64,000 nucleotides of DNA from Saccharomyces paradoxus (Eukaryota > Ascomycota > Saccharomycetes > Saccharomycetales > Saccharomycetaceae), in contig NC_047502.1 in the NCBI RefSeq assembly GCF_002079055.1, positions 682,001 to 746,000 of the forward strand, given 5' to 3'. The notes beneath the pieces are model-generated. The model searched no databases, was not told the DNA's origin, and saw only the letters and a list, made by a program, of their open reading frames with translations. Numbering within the stretch: position 1 is the first letter of the stretch; every line of letters begins with the position of its first letter. Positions 8,521 through 19,200 of the stretch are shown piece after piece. The translations under genes and the position numbers were made by a program.

Positions 8521-11190
8521 ATGGACAGTGTTTGGGACGATGCTAGAATAGAAGACGGAACGGTGGAAGAACCAGCGGGTTCCTCTCATGCTCAGGAGAA
8601 ACTCGCGCTGATAAAATCAACATTGCTTAAACTAGACCAAGATGATAAATTAGAAAGCGGTTCCTGGGTGCAACTAGTCAAATTAATCTGTGACGAAGAC
8701 CTTGAAGAAGAATTTACCACATTCAAGGAGTTATTGAAGGAAGTCAGAAACGTTAATGACAAATCCATTACGGGTGTTGCCTTAATTCATTATATCATTG
8801 CGTTTGATCGTGCAGATTACATTGAGTTGCTACATGATAACCCCTCTGGTGCAAAGCTAGATTTGAATCTTGTTGATGACATTGTAGGCTACACACCTTT
8901 GATGTGGAGTTTCAGTTTACAGAGAAGGAACTGTTGCTTGGAGTTGTTCAACGCATTCGACGAGATAAACTTCAACATGACGAATAAAGCTGGACTAACT
9001 GCTTGGGATATGGTTCCTCCATATTCACCGCTTTCAGAATTTTTGGAACAAAACAATATGTTTCGATACCGTACTGAAGTAAAACGTGAAATACCTCAAA
9101 TTTCTCAACCAAAGGACACCTCTCTTCTATTGACTAATGAAGATTCTACCACAAAGGAAACTTTTGATAATATTGACTTACAAGTGGCCGGTTTAACCTT
9201 GTCTCCTGGCGCAAATGACAACCTGTTTCTGGATTCAGATGATAAGAACATGAACCATTCGCAGGGAGCCGCAACATTAATCGATCCAACATATACAGAA
9301 GATTATCACGGTACCTTTGATTATGATAAATTATCTGCGGACCAGTACTTGGAATTTTCGGATTTCGATATACCACAAATCTTAAATCTATTGATATCCC
9401 TACCACAAAAGGAACCTCACATGACGACCTATCCTGCTGGTTTAATATACCAATGTATCAGGTATGCTGATCATAAGATAAAGTCTAAGTCACTAGTAGA
9501 ATCATTGATTAACTTATCTCTGACAAAAATCTTGACCAGTGTTTCATCCAACGGAGCTGCAGGGTTAGTCTCCACAGAAGCATCTTTACAAGCAGGTGAC
9601 ATTGTATTGCAATCGTATTGGTTAAGTTGTCTATCGTTTCTCTATTATTACCTCTGTAGAGACGATTCGTTTTTCAAGAGGCATCCGAGCGTGTTGCAGG
9701 AACTGATCAACACCATCCATTCTATTATTATAGAACTGACATCTTCCATTCATTGCAGGTTAATTTCTTTGATAGATTCAACTTTGCTATCATACACGAC
9801 AATTCAAGATGTTAAACAAACTCTATATAAAAGAGACTGGAACTTTTTCAAAAAGAGAAAGCAGGCCAAGCTCTTATTGAAGGAAAAGAATAGAAAACAA
9901 TTAAAGGATCAACAAAAAAAAGAACATCATCGAAAAAGTCAAGATCAAGAAAACCGGAAAGAAGAAGAGAATCAACAAGATGGGAATGATTCAGATGATA
10001 GAGTATCAACTAATGATGATAACAACTCCAATGCTTCGCTGTTTTATGATAAGGAAATTTTAAGACATTTATATCCTCCGTCATTCGAAGAACAGATGAA
10101 ACCTTCTCCACTAAAGATTGTTCAAATATTTGGCGCTTTGTCTTACGTTCTCAATTTACATCAAACGCATCCAATTTTTCAACAGCAATGTCTCTCTATA
10201 TCAGTTAATTGGTTTGCCACGACTTTATTCAATAAGATCCTGAAGGACAAAAAGAAGAGATCGTTATCAAGGGCCCATGCCATTCAAATTAGACTAAATC
10301 TTTCAACACTAGAATCATGGATACAGAATAACGATTTCTGTGTTCCTAAACCGATGCTTATTGATGACTTCATGTGGCAGCGCTTTCCAATAACTTTAAT
10401 TCGCGATGTTGGCGAAATAGACCTATCGGATCCGATATTGAGAAATGTGGCAACTTACAAACCTGTAGATGAAAATAACAAAGACTGGATATATGATGCG
10501 TCAAACTCATTATTTTACTACCAACCTTTCCATAAAATTGCCCAAATTCATCTTGAGCCAGTTTTCCAACTGTTACAGTGGTTACAAGTAGCTACAACGC
10601 TCGATAGTGAAGAATCATTGACATCAACAATGAGTTTATTACCAAGAATTACCCCTGTACAGCTACTGAAATCTATGGAGAAATACAACTACGAATTGAA
10701 TGAAAATAAATTTAATTCTAAACTGAAGAAATTTTTAAACAACAAAATCAAAGATAATAAGATGAGCAAAACAGATGCATATCTGCAAGAACATGAAATT
10801 CCGTATTTAGTGCTACCAACTATTCCTGAAATGACAGACTTGTATTCAAAGGGTCCCGATTCGCATTCTTTCCAACCGTTTTTGCCTGGTAGTATCCAGG
10901 ACGATGTTTATGAAATTCACGATGCCAACTTCAAACAAAGACAAAATGAGCCACAGATTTCTCAGAATAACTCGAATAGGTCAGATTCCTCTGAAGATGA
11001 AGATGAGGCGCAAGATGAAGCTAAAGGAGGTTCAAGAGAAAGTACAGAGATCGGCGAAGCAGCCGAATCCGAAGGCAACGCGTTTAATGGAGGTAATGAT
11101 GATTATTTTAAAGAATTAAATATTCCGTCTTCCACTGCTCAACGTCCTACTTGGTCGAATAATGATGACATAGAACAAAATCCGTGGTAG
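8521..11190 (+). CDS. YPR089W ortholog, ankyrin-repeat and DIL-like domain protein
   Basis: Protein of 889 residues with unknown exact function. Residues about 85-165 carry ankyrin-type motifs, such as VGYTPLMWSFSLQRRNC and NKAGLTAWDM. A long helical region from about 340 to 720 resembles the dilute (DIL) domain of class V myosin tails, which binds cargo adaptors, but there is no motor domain. It is broken by a very basic then acidic, Gln/Asn-rich linker at about 440-500. The C-terminal 80 residues are acidic and disordered and end in a NPW motif. The whole reads as one unbroken frame. Early S. cerevisiae annotation split this locus in two (YPR089W/YPR090W), and this copy supports a single gene. 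Confidence 0.93.
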   Translation: MDSVWDDARIEDGTVEEPAGSSHAQEKLALIKSTLLKLDQDDKLESGSWVQLVKLICDEDLEEEFTTFKELLKEVRNVNDKSITGVALIHYIIAFDRADYIELLHDNPSGAKLDLNLVDDIVGYTPLMWSFSLQRRNCCLELFNAFDEINFNMTNKAGLTAWDMVPPYSPLSEFLEQNNMFRYRTEVKREIPQISQPKDTSLLLTNEDSTTKETFDNIDLQVAGLTLSPGANDNLFLDSDDKNMNHSQGAATLIDPTYTEDYHGTFDYDKLSADQYLEFSDFDIPQILNLLISLPQKEPHMTTYPAGLIYQCIRYADHKIKSKSLVESLINLSLTKILTSVSSNGAAGLVSTEASLQAGDIVLQSYWLSCLSFLYYYLCRDDSFFKRHPSVLQELINTIHSIIIELTSSIHCRLISLIDSTLLSYTTIQDVKQTLYKRDWNFFKKRKQAKLLLKEKNRKQLKDQQKKEHHRKSQDQENRKEEENQQDGNDSDDRVSTNDDNNSNASLFYDKEILRHLYPPSFEEQMKPSPLKIVQIFGALSYVLNLHQTHPIFQQQCLSISVNWFATTLFNKILKDKKKRSLSRAHAIQIRLNLSTLESWIQNNDFCVPKPMLIDDFMWQRFPITLIRDVGEIDLSDPILRNVATYKPVDENNKDWIYDASNSLFYYQPFHKIAQIHLEPVFQLLQWLQVATTLDSEESLTSTMSLLPRITPVQLLKSMEKYNYELNENKFNSKLKKFLNNKIKDNKMSKTDAYLQEHEIPYLVLPTIPEMTDLYSKGPDSHSFQPFLPGSIQDDVYEIHDANFKQRQNEPQISQNNSNRSDSSEDEDEAQDEAKGGSRESTEIGEAAESEGNAFNGGNDDYFKELNIPSSTAQRPTWSNNDDIEQNPW

Positions 11191-11409
11191 TATGTATGTT
11201 AGAACAGTGAACTTTTATATGAAAATTTTTTCTTTAATGATTCTACGGATGTCTTAATCTTATCCTTCTTTTCAAACGGATGAAAGGATGGAAATGTAAA
11301 TAATCAACCAGAAGGAGTGGTTTCTTGATGTTTTTGACGTGGATTTAGTTACAACATTTTTTTAAAGCTTAAAATATTATTTGTTTATTTTTATTAAGAT
11401 ATTATGGAC

Positions 11410-13725
11410 TCACAATTTGGGCTCTCGTTGTTCTTCAAATTCTAAATCTTGCTTGAAAAATCCGTCATTGAAACGATTTGGAGAGGTCTTCTTAACAAAA
11501 GCTTGAGAGCTTTCAAGTTTTGAATTTTTCGCATGGGGATCACCATTTTTGAGCGAATTCTGAGAATCATTTGAGGACACAGAAAATTTCCTATTTTCTT
11601 TGTTCGCAAACATCTTTGAAGCATTTATATTTGAAGCCGACGGTGGAGCTGGAAAAATTTCAGTTTCTTTTACCTTTTTTTCTTCAAGTTTTGGAGATAA
11701 TGTATTTAACGGTTGTTGCGAAGGTCTTCTAGGCACTGGTCTTCTATTGGAAATCATTTTTGGATTGGAAGTAAGTGTAGGATTATCTGATTCCTTCTCA
11801 TCTGCTGAATCGTCATTTTTCTTATCCTGTACATCCATATCATCCATATCTTCGGTGTCACTTGAATTCCCAACATTATCTTTGTACCATCTACCGATTT
11901 TCTTAATTGAGTTCTTAAAATATTTCCTTGACTTAGTAGAATTTTCGGAACTGGAAACATCATCGTTCGTCGCTGTAGTAACTGTTGTCTGGGCTGTAGT
12001 CTTGGTTGTCACCCCAGACACGTCAACAAGATCCTTTAGATTTTCTTTCTTCCTTTCTGGCCTTAAGGCTTTTTTAATTCGACTCTGAGTTTTCGTCCCA
12101 CCTTCTTGAACTGCTGCCAAATGTTCTCTAGCACTGGTATTATTCATACCTGAGGCTGCTGCTGTAGTGTGAGCCCTCGCCACTGCCTCAGGATCCTGTT
12201 CCTCCCAAATACCACCTCTGTAAATCTCATTAGGTGTTGGATAGAAAACAATATCATCCATAAACGGAACAACCAGGGACTCCTTTACGGCTTCGGCAAA
12301 TTTACTTTTAATAGCGTTGGTAACGACGTTGTACGATAATTTGCTTGAACTGACAATAGGCTCGATTTCGAAATCCATTATTGGTTCTGTACGGAAGGCA
12401 TACCAGACTCTATTTGATGGAGGTGGTTTGATTAGAAATAAAAGTGGACCGGAAAATTCTTTAATTTTTATGGACAACTGCAAAGAAACCTCTCTTTGTT
12501 TGAAATGTGATCCCAAGTTAATATTCGCCTTTGTCGCAATAATAATCGTCAAGTTTCCCTTGTATTGAACGTCGATAGCAATCTTGGTGGAACCCTCAGG
12601 AGACAATTCTAACAGTTCCGGAGAGGTGAACAATGGTGCACTATCACCCACATCGACCTTTTCAACGACCAAATCGTCCAAGAACCCTGGAGTTTTTATT
12701 TTATTTAACTTCTTGCAAATTTTCTCATGAATGAACTTATTCAATGTATCGGTTTGTTGCAATGAAAGAAATAATCTGCCAAGAAGAGCATTTAGCCACT
12801 TGGTAGTTAACTGGTTTTCAGTGGAATTAATATCTTGAATCAATTGTAACATATCCTTAGTCTTCAAATGAGCGGCGTTAGCTGAAACACTAGGGTTCAA
12901 TAAACCAGTTGAGGAGGTATTATTGTTTTTCGAGGCATTGATCAATTGGTAATACCAATCTTCTTTATCCATGTTATTATCAAAATACAAAAAGAACTGG
13001 TTCGAACTATGAAACTGTGATTGGTATTCGTGTGTAGTGTCATTAGTGGAGATATCACCATTATTCGAGTCTGCACTGGTAAGTGGGTCGAAATGTGGTA
13101 AGATGACATTATGGTTTTTAGAGTCTATGGAAACGAGGTCATTTTTAAAAATAGCAATACAGGTTCTCTTTGTGAAAAGCGAAGCATCAGGTAATTCCTC
13201 CTTGCCCAGTTCATCGTAACGGGGCCAAATGGTAATAAACCTGTTTTGCAAAGATATGGCATGGACCAAATTTGCATTTTGAGAGTCGTCTTTATATAAA
13301 AACAAATTACCATGCCTTAGTACTGCAAAAAACCTTTGTTTCTTCTTCAAGTCTGTTCTTTGCAAGATTTGCTCTTGAAGTGCAGTGTCAGAATCCTTGT
13401 TATTATTAGAATTCTTCAAAATCACAGCTACTTCTGAAGAATGGTAATAATATTGCTTAGTCACGGTGATCCAACCCTTGTTGAAAACTTTGACGCCCAA
13501 TTGCTCTTCTGACTTGCCTGCCTTGAACTCTGGGTCTATATCGTGAACTAAGAGCCTGGTTTTTTCATCAACTTCGTCCGCTGCATCATGATCTAACCCC
13601 TTCTTCGATACAGATTTAAGGTTGCTGTACAATACATGGACTTTATAGAAGGTGAAAAGAACCAAAGGTAAAAATGTGAAACCACCAAGCAAGTAAACTG
13701 CCAAAAGCACCTTCAAGCTAGCCAT
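11410..13725 (-). CDS. NVJ2: Nvj2, tether and lipid-transfer protein at ER contact sites
   Basis: Protein of 771 residues. Nvj2 sits at nucleus-vacuole junctions and under ER stress at ER-Golgi contacts, where it helps move ceramide. Order of parts: one N-terminal membrane segment at about 6-28 (VYLLGGFTFLPLVLFTFYKV); a PH-like region at about 75-270, with FFAVLRHGNLFLYKDD; an SMP lipid-transfer domain at about 300-510, including WLNALLGRLFLSL and the strand GSTKIAIDVQYKGNLTIII; and a long basic, Ser-rich disordered tail. The start ATG is the only one that retains the membrane anchor. The 3' end converges on YPR089W with a 219-base gap. Confidence 0.96.
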   Translation of the reverse strand: MASLKVLLAVYLLGGFTFLPLVLFTFYKVHVLYSNLKSVSKKGLDHDAADEVDEKTRLLVHDIDPEFKAGKSEEQLGVKVFNKGWITVTKQYYYHSSEVAVILKNSNNNKDSDTALQEQILQRTDLKKKQRFFAVLRHGNLFLYKDDSQNANLVHAISLQNRFITIWPRYDELGKEELPDASLFTKRTCIAIFKNDLVSIDSKNHNVILPHFDPLTSADSNNGDISTNDTTHEYQSQFHSSNQFFLYFDNNMDKEDWYYQLINASKNNNTSSTGLLNPSVSANAAHLKTKDMLQLIQDINSTENQLTTKWLNALLGRLFLSLQQTDTLNKFIHEKICKKLNKIKTPGFLDDLVVEKVDVGDSAPLFTSPELLELSPEGSTKIAIDVQYKGNLTIIIATKANINLGSHFKQREVSLQLSIKIKEFSGPLLFLIKPPPSNRVWYAFRTEPIMDFEIEPIVSSSKLSYNVVTNAIKSKFAEAVKESLVVPFMDDIVFYPTPNEIYRGGIWEEQDPEAVARAHTTAAASGMNNTSAREHLAAVQEGGTKTQSRIKKALRPERKKENLKDLVDVSGVTTKTTAQTTVTTATNDDVSSSENSTKSRKYFKNSIKKIGRWYKDNVGNSSDTEDMDDMDVQDKKNDDSADEKESDNPTLTSNPKMISNRRPVPRRPSQQPLNTLSPKLEEKKVKETEIFPAPPSASNINASKMFANKENRKFSVSSNDSQNSLKNGDPHAKNSKLESSQAFVKKTSPNRFNDGFFKQDLEFEEQREPKL

Positions 13726-13949
13726 TATGGTCTTTTAATGCTACTGTTCTCTTGCTGTTCTGTTGTGCGATGCGTTCATAACCCTTCCTCCTGAACATTA
13801 TTTTAAAGAGGGATTTACGGCGAAAACTTAAGTGGGAAAAAAGTGAAAAATGTGCCATACTAATTAGGTTCAAAAACGATAGATCTAGATGAAAAAGAAG
13901 CAAGAATTATTTAGCGGCCTACGTGAGATACAAGGATAGTTGTAAACTA

Positions 13950-14060
13950 GCTTCTCAGAGTCATTAAATCAGTTATTTTTTATTTTGTAGTCATCAATTG
14001 GCCCCTTCGTTAAAGAGACCAATCTAGTACAGTGTGAATATAAAAAAAATCATCATAGTA
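13950..14060 (-). ncRNA. SNR51: snR51, C/D box snoRNA guiding 18S Am100 and 25S methylation
   Basis: Read on the minus strand: C box ATGATGA (14056-14050), C' box TTGATGA (13996-13990) and D box CTGA (13958-13955). Upstream of the D box the RNA is complementary over 16 bases to 18S rRNA TCATTAAATCAGTTAT. The base five before the D box pairs with the A that I count as A100 of 18S, matching snR51. A second stretch near 14030 is complementary over at least 11 bases to 25S CAGTGTGAATA, its known 25S target area (Um2729). The internal D' box is degenerate. Ends are estimated to within a few bases. Confidence 0.93.
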
Positions 14061-14133
14061 AACTAGTCCACAACTGTCTCTTTTATCATCCAAATCAACT
14101 GATAAAGGATATGAAATAAGAAACACATTTCCG

Positions 14134-14303
14134 AAAAATCAGATGTCTTGTGACCAATCATCAATTCTCCACTAGAGAACCGTAATGCCATCAACACCGC
14201 TCCTTTAAAAAATTTGTACACAAAAGAACGATGCGAAGTAGATGGCGATCCTTTAGCAGATACTAATATGTCCGCCCGGTCGACAACAAATCATCATATT
14301 AGA
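14134..14303 (-). ncRNA. SNR70: snR70, C/D box snoRNA guiding 18S Cm1639
   Basis: Minus strand: C box ATGATGA (14297-14291) and D box CTGA (14142-14139) give an RNA of roughly 165 bases, the length I recall for snR70 and long for this class. A UUGAUGA C'-like box is at about 14164-14158. Just after the C box is a CGGGCGG run (near 14272-14278) complementary to CCGCCCG of 18S at about 1636-1642, which holds C1639; the D' box after it would be a degenerate CATA. The pairing is shorter than for its two neighbours, so the name rests on size, position in the cluster and this partial guide. Confidence 0.82.
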
Positions 14304-14384
14304 AGGGAAATTAGAAATTCCATGGCTGGCATAAAAAAGATAATCATGAAGATGAAGATGCTTTCTTTTTCTTCCTTTCCGTAG

Positions 14385-14495
14385 CACCCCTCATACAAGG
14401 CTGAAACTTAACGAAAAGGGTTGTCGACATATAGTTAAACCACTATTCAGTCGGAACAATTGGTATATGATTAATAATTTTTAATCATAGGGGAG
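14385..14495 (-). ncRNA. SNR41: snR41, C/D box snoRNA guiding 18S Am541 and Gm1126
   Basis: Minus strand: degenerate C box ATGATTA (14488-14482), internal D' box CTGA (14450-14447) and terminal D-type box ATGA (14394-14391). A terminal stem is clear: CCCC (14493-14490) pairs with GGGG (14390-14387). The guide before D' matches 18S GGAACAATTGG over 11 bases and places an A at the +5 position (Am541). The guide before the last box matches 18S CAAGGCTGAAACTTAA over 16 bases (Gm1126 area). Both are the targets known for snR41. It is the first RNA of the cluster. Confidence 0.92.
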
Positions 14496-14499
14496 CCAC

Positions 14500-14803
14500 A
14501 AAAGAAGAAAAAAAGACAAAAAAAAGGAATCTATATATTATCTTTTCCAAGGAACCTACTGGTCACTCAATCTGCCCGTTCATGGTGCACTAGCGCTTGC
14601 TATGGTGCTATTCTTGTGTTTGTTCGGTTATTCCTGATATAAAGAATAAATAATAGAAGAAGATGTAAAAAAAATTTAATGGGACAAACTTGTGCTTTTA
14701 TACGTCGTACAAGAGATGGGTCACCCGCATCCGCGTTATTTTTTAGGGCTTATACTAGAAGTATTATACTGTTTATATCTTGTTTTAATGCTATATAGTG
14801 CTA
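14500..14803 (-). promoter_or_regulatory. Promoter region of snR41-snR70-snR51 cluster, with Tbf1-type site
   Basis: Between the ASR1 stop and snR41. At 14743-14750 the plus strand reads TTAGGGCT, so the minus strand has AGCCCTAA, the Tbf1 consensus (ARCCCTAA); Tbf1 is known to drive many yeast snoRNA genes. It lies about 250 bases before snR41. A TATA-like ATATATAG on the minus strand lies near 14531-14539, about 40 bases upstream of the RNA. The three RNAs are close together on one strand, which fits one precursor. I could not place the Rnt1 cleavage hairpins with confidence. Confidence 0.65.
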
Positions 14804-15673
14804 CTACTCCTCAACGTGGCAGTAGAGTAGGAGCTCTGTGTGCACTCCGGTGCGAGCTAAAGAGTCGTAATCGTAGTGGGCAGGTAGGTACTTGTTATCA
14901 GAAAGGCGGTACAACTTGCGGGATACTTGCTTGTTGAGGTGCTTGTAGGCATCCCTAAACTGCAGTAGTGGCAGTGGGTACCGGTCCAGTGCTCGTCGCA
15001 CATGTATCTGGATTTTATGCTTGGCATTCCGTATCCGGTCATACATCTGCTGTGTTTTGACACTGTGCTTGTCCCGTACCACACCAGCAAAAATCATGCA
15101 ATTTCTAGAGTCGTAGCTAGCAAGTTGACTCCTGTTAGCACCCATGCGCAGCTGGAGCAAATCATTTGATCGACAATCTGTGCACTCTTGCCACGTATTG
15201 CGATCACCCACCTCATAGGCTAGCCCACGTAGACATGTTTCGTGATATATTGCTTCGCAGTCTTGGCAATACAGGTTCAGTCGAGAGACATCTGTGTCTC
15301 CGCATATGCTGCACTGGATTATCTTAATGGTATTCATTACCAGCCTATCTTGGAATCTTTCGCTGAGAATTTCCATTTCTTGGTCTTGCTCCCCTGCGTC
15401 GTCCTCATTTCTTTCGTTAGTGGCTTCGGCATCCACATATTCAATAGCATTCTTAATCATAAACCCCATCTTCAAATTTATAGAAACTGCATGTTGCCCC
15501 TCGCCGACTTCTAAGTGGTTGGATTCAATCCTGCAGATGGGACACTTCAAGTCGATGCTGTACTTGTGCCATTCTCTTATACAATTTAGGTGAAACTTAT
15601 GCCTGCAAACCTCTAAACGTCCAAACTGTTCACACTCTTGATCGTCCCCCAAACAAATGGGACACTCTTCCAT
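14804..15673 (-). CDS. ASR1: Asr1, RING/PHD ubiquitin ligase acting on RNA polymerase II
   Basis: Protein of 289 residues. Asr1 binds the phosphorylated Rpb1 tail and ubiquitinates polymerase II subunits; it was first linked to alcohol stress. A RING-H2 finger opens the protein: C4, C7, C23, H25, H28, C31, C44, C47. A PHD-type finger follows at about 130-185, from CSICGDTD to CTDC. The tail is basic and helical. The frame is open upstream, with further in-frame ATGs at 15799, 15787 and 15739. I chose 15673 because it gives the family length, starts right at the RING, and the longest form would leave only 85 bases to divergent RDS3. Confidence 0.93.
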   Translation of the reverse strand: MEECPICLGDDQECEQFGRLEVCRHKFHLNCIREWHKYSIDLKCPICRIESNHLEVGEGQHAVSINLKMGFMIKNAIEYVDAEATNERNEDDAGEQDQEMEILSERFQDRLVMNTIKIIQCSICGDTDVSRLNLYCQDCEAIYHETCLRGLAYEVGDRNTWQECTDCRSNDLLQLRMGANRSQLASYDSRNCMIFAGVVRDKHSVKTQQMYDRIRNAKHKIQIHVRRALDRYPLPLLQFRDAYKHLNKQVSRKLYRLSDNKYLPAHYDYDSLARTGVHTELLLYCHVEE

Positions 15674-15884
15674 ATTTTTGTATGATGTTTGAGTATTTGG
15701 CTGATGGTACAGTCTATCCCTTGGCTCAACTCCTTGCATCTTTTTTTCTATTTTTTTTTCTCTCTTCCTATTGTTCCATTTATACATTGGTTGCCACATT
15801 TCTCACTTAATAAACCATTCAAGATAAGAAAATGAAGATAGATATAAAGAAGATACATACACATATAAGCCCCGAACAAACAAC

Positions 15885-16208
15885 ATGTCCCGCCATCAGT
15901 TTGATTTAATAATGTGTCTGAAGCAGCCTGGTGTACAGACAGGTCTTCTCTGTGAAAAATGTGATGGCAAATGTCCCATCTGCGACTCTTACGTAAGGCC
16001 CAAAAGGAAAGTTAGAATATGCGAAAGCTGTTCGTTCGGTAAACAAGCTAAAAATTGTATAATTTGCAACTTGAATGCTGGCGTCAATGATGCATTCTAT
16101 TGCTGGGAGTGTTGCCGCTTAGGTAAAGATAAAGATGGCTGTCCTAGGATTTTGAACCTTGGTAGTAATAGGCTGGATAGACATTTCGAGAAAAAGAAAA
16201 AAGTATAA
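15885..16208 (+). CDS. RDS3: Rds3, SF3b subunit of U2 snRNP (PHF5A family)
   Basis: Protein of 107 residues, the full family length. Rds3 is a small zinc protein of SF3b that helps hold the branch-site helix during spliceosome assembly. About a dozen cysteines in CxxC pairs (CEKC, CPIC, CESC, CIIC, CWEC) form the knotted three-zinc fold of PHF5A proteins, ending in a basic Lys-rich tail. It is essential in S. cerevisiae. It is divergent from ASR1 and converges on SYT1 with a gap of only 76 bases, so 3' ends of the two mRNAs may overlap. Confidence 0.97.
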   Translation: MSRHQFDLIMCLKQPGVQTGLLCEKCDGKCPICDSYVRPKRKVRICESCSFGKQAKNCIICNLNAGVNDAFYCWECCRLGKDKDGCPRILNLGSNRLDRHFEKKKKV

Positions 16209-16284
16209 CACATACATATAGAATATGTAATAATATATAAATAAATAACATGCATATAAAACATATGGTACTCTCCTCTTCCCC

Positions 16285-19200
16285 CTATTCGTTACTATAC
16301 TCGTCGTGACCACTGTCGCTCACACACTCTTGTAAACTGTCTTCGTTGAATAAGAAGCTTTCCTCTATATCATCAATACCGTCACTATCGTCATTCTTAC
16401 CTCGACCCTCTTCTTCTCCTTTCTCATCCTGTAAAATATTCTTCCCAGCCTGCTTGCGAGTCACTTCCTTTATAATACTTACAAACAGCTCGTTTCTCTT
16501 AATTTCGTAGATTAACCAATCCATTCTGACAGCCAGCTGTCTTATGCGGTTTATCATATCCGTCCTAGTCTTCGTGCTAATAGGCACACATTTCCCCATT
16601 AACATCAGTGTGCTTTCGAATGTTTTCAATTTCTCCCACTTGGCTGATTTTATAGACCTTAGTCTTCCCATCCTCTGCAAAACGGTAAGCTTTCTCTTAT
16701 TACAAATGGTGTTTGCTATGCTACCAATTTCCACATAGCATCCGTCGTATGCTGAAAACAAGTTAATAGAATCGATCCAGTTGTCCCTTTCATACGTATT
16801 AGCACATTTCCAGATAAAATTTCGATGGCATGTATGTAAGTACAATAGACAGTCGGCATTTTCGTCCTCGAAAATCGGAAACTCGTCCTTCACGGAACGG
16901 TCCTCCTTATTATTACCGTCATTCGAACTCAATTGATTATCTGAACTGGAAACACTACCTGTTCCACTATCGCTGTTGCTCACGCTGTTGCTCACACTGC
17001 TGGTACCATCAGTGAAACTCGTGTTGATTTCCTCTTCATCTGAAGATGTTTCAAAGACTCCTTCACTCTGTCTGGCGGGACCACTTGTTACCGCCGTATT
17101 GCTTGTATGGCTCCCGGTGGAATGATGCTCTGTATACGCAAGCACCAAACTTGCGAAATGCGACTTCCCAAGTGAATCTCGTTCACTATCAGCGAACAAA
17201 CCGTTGTAGACGTCAATCGTACTTCCCGGAACAAAAGAAAATCCAGATTTAAAATCAATTATATAGTTTGTAGTTCCTGATTTTGGATCCTTCATCATCT
17301 GCGGATTTATCCAGTCCATTTTATCGCAGATTAAAAGCCCAAATGATGTTAATATAGCAAATTCCTTTTTCCAATGAATCTTACCGGAATTCACAATAGA
17401 AAATTTTCTACTGGGCATGCCTAAGTTCATTATTCCTCCCATTTGGAGAATTTTGCAATACTTGTAATCAGAATTCTTGCAACCAGACAGGCTATTATCA
17501 TTCAATATTTCAAAATTGGGTAAATTCAGTTTATTCAATTGACTTTTGTGAAAGCGTAAATATCCACCTTTAGTATCATTCATAATGCTATAATATTTTT
17601 CGTATTTATGTTCTTCCTTTCTCAACAAATCGGCCTTCAGGGCATTTTTATTCCAATACTTTGAGACCTCCGAAGATAAATTTACTTCATTTAGAGTGTC
17701 ATTTATAATATGCGAATAAATGTTAATGTCATCTTGAACCAGTGTGGCATTTCCGCTGGAACTGGAGCTTGGGTTGTATGAAAAATAAGACGATATTGAG
17801 TTAGAGGCCGGTCTATTGCTATTGTTATTGGTGGGTCCAAGGTTGGTCCCGTTTATAGTACCAGGTGTATTAGGCGGACCTGACGAAACTGTTGTAGATG
17901 GAGCAATACCAGATGCACTAATCGAATTTGCTAACGGATAGAGGGTTGGTGAAAGGGAAGCTTCCTTGGATAATATGCTACCTCTTTTTATCATTTCTAT
18001 GGGAGAATACATCGAATTCGATGATAACGTGAGAGCAAAATTTGTGTCAAATGCATCTTTATCAAAGATGCTATCGTCTAAAGCCATCGGTGACATCATA
18101 AAATAATTGAATTTGGGCGACTCTTTGGCCGTCACATTCTCATAAAAATATGTCAAAACAGCTATAAGGATCTCACTTCCGCCTGAGTATTTGTCATTAT
18201 GAACTAAATCGACAAAATCATGCTTTGTCATTTTGCACTTATTGTTAGGGTTGAAGTAATCTGTATGCAGCATCAGTAAGGAAAATGCAATAAAATACAC
18301 CTGGTCTGCATTAGACCAGGAGCACTCAATTCCCTTTTTTTTACAATAGCTCTTCTGCGCCTTATGGTATGCAACGCTAAACGCCATTATCAACCTATCA
18401 ATTTGTTGTGACTCCTTTGGTAGCTCTAAGAACATAAGTAGTTTCCTCAGGGCAATGTCTAAAGGATCATTTTTGAATTCAAAGCAGTTCGTTAACAGGT
18501 AATCTAAACAATTTTTTTTGAACTCATCTTCCTTTTCCGTTAAAATGACCCCAATGAACTTTCCATATGGGGCTAATTTGACCAAGAAATCTTTGCAAGA
18601 ATCACTAAATTCAGGAGCAGGAACTGGTGGTAGATCATCCAACGAGACATCCAGTTTTTGCTGTAGCTGCTGTTGTTGCTGAAGGTGCTGTTGTTTAGAA
18701 GATGATAAACTGGAGGAGCGAAGATTAACGAAACTACTTAAGGCGTTTACAATGGAGCTGCTTCTTCTTGACATTCCGGTAATAGTTGAATTAGCATTGC
18801 TTTTATTGTTGTAAACTGAAGTGGGGCCTGATGCATGAGGTAAGCCCAATTTGTTATGGTAGCTTTCATCTTCGATAGATTTTCTCTTACCGCCTTTGCT
18901 TTGAACAAAAGATGTACTTTGAGATCTGGATCTCGATAAAATCTGATGATCTGAATGATGTGTTTCCACTCCATTTGTATCATTGCTTATAATATTGCTG
19001 TCATCGGGCAAAAGTAGTCCGCGAGATCTCATGGTGTCTTGCATGACTGAATTTGCATTTTTCTCGTCAATATTCCCAATAAACGAAGGTGGAGATAGTG
19101 GTGCCTTGTTCATAGCCGTATTGTTCTTATTAATATAGTCAAACACATCAACGGTTCTACTGCGCCTTCTTCCGAACCTCCTTTTAGATATCTCATCTTG

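Noticed and set aside
14692-14937. 81-codon frame across the snoRNA promoter and the ASR1 end
   Set aside because: Probably the dubious YPR092W type. It overlaps ASR1 antisense and starts in the snoRNA promoter; composition is unlike a protein gene.
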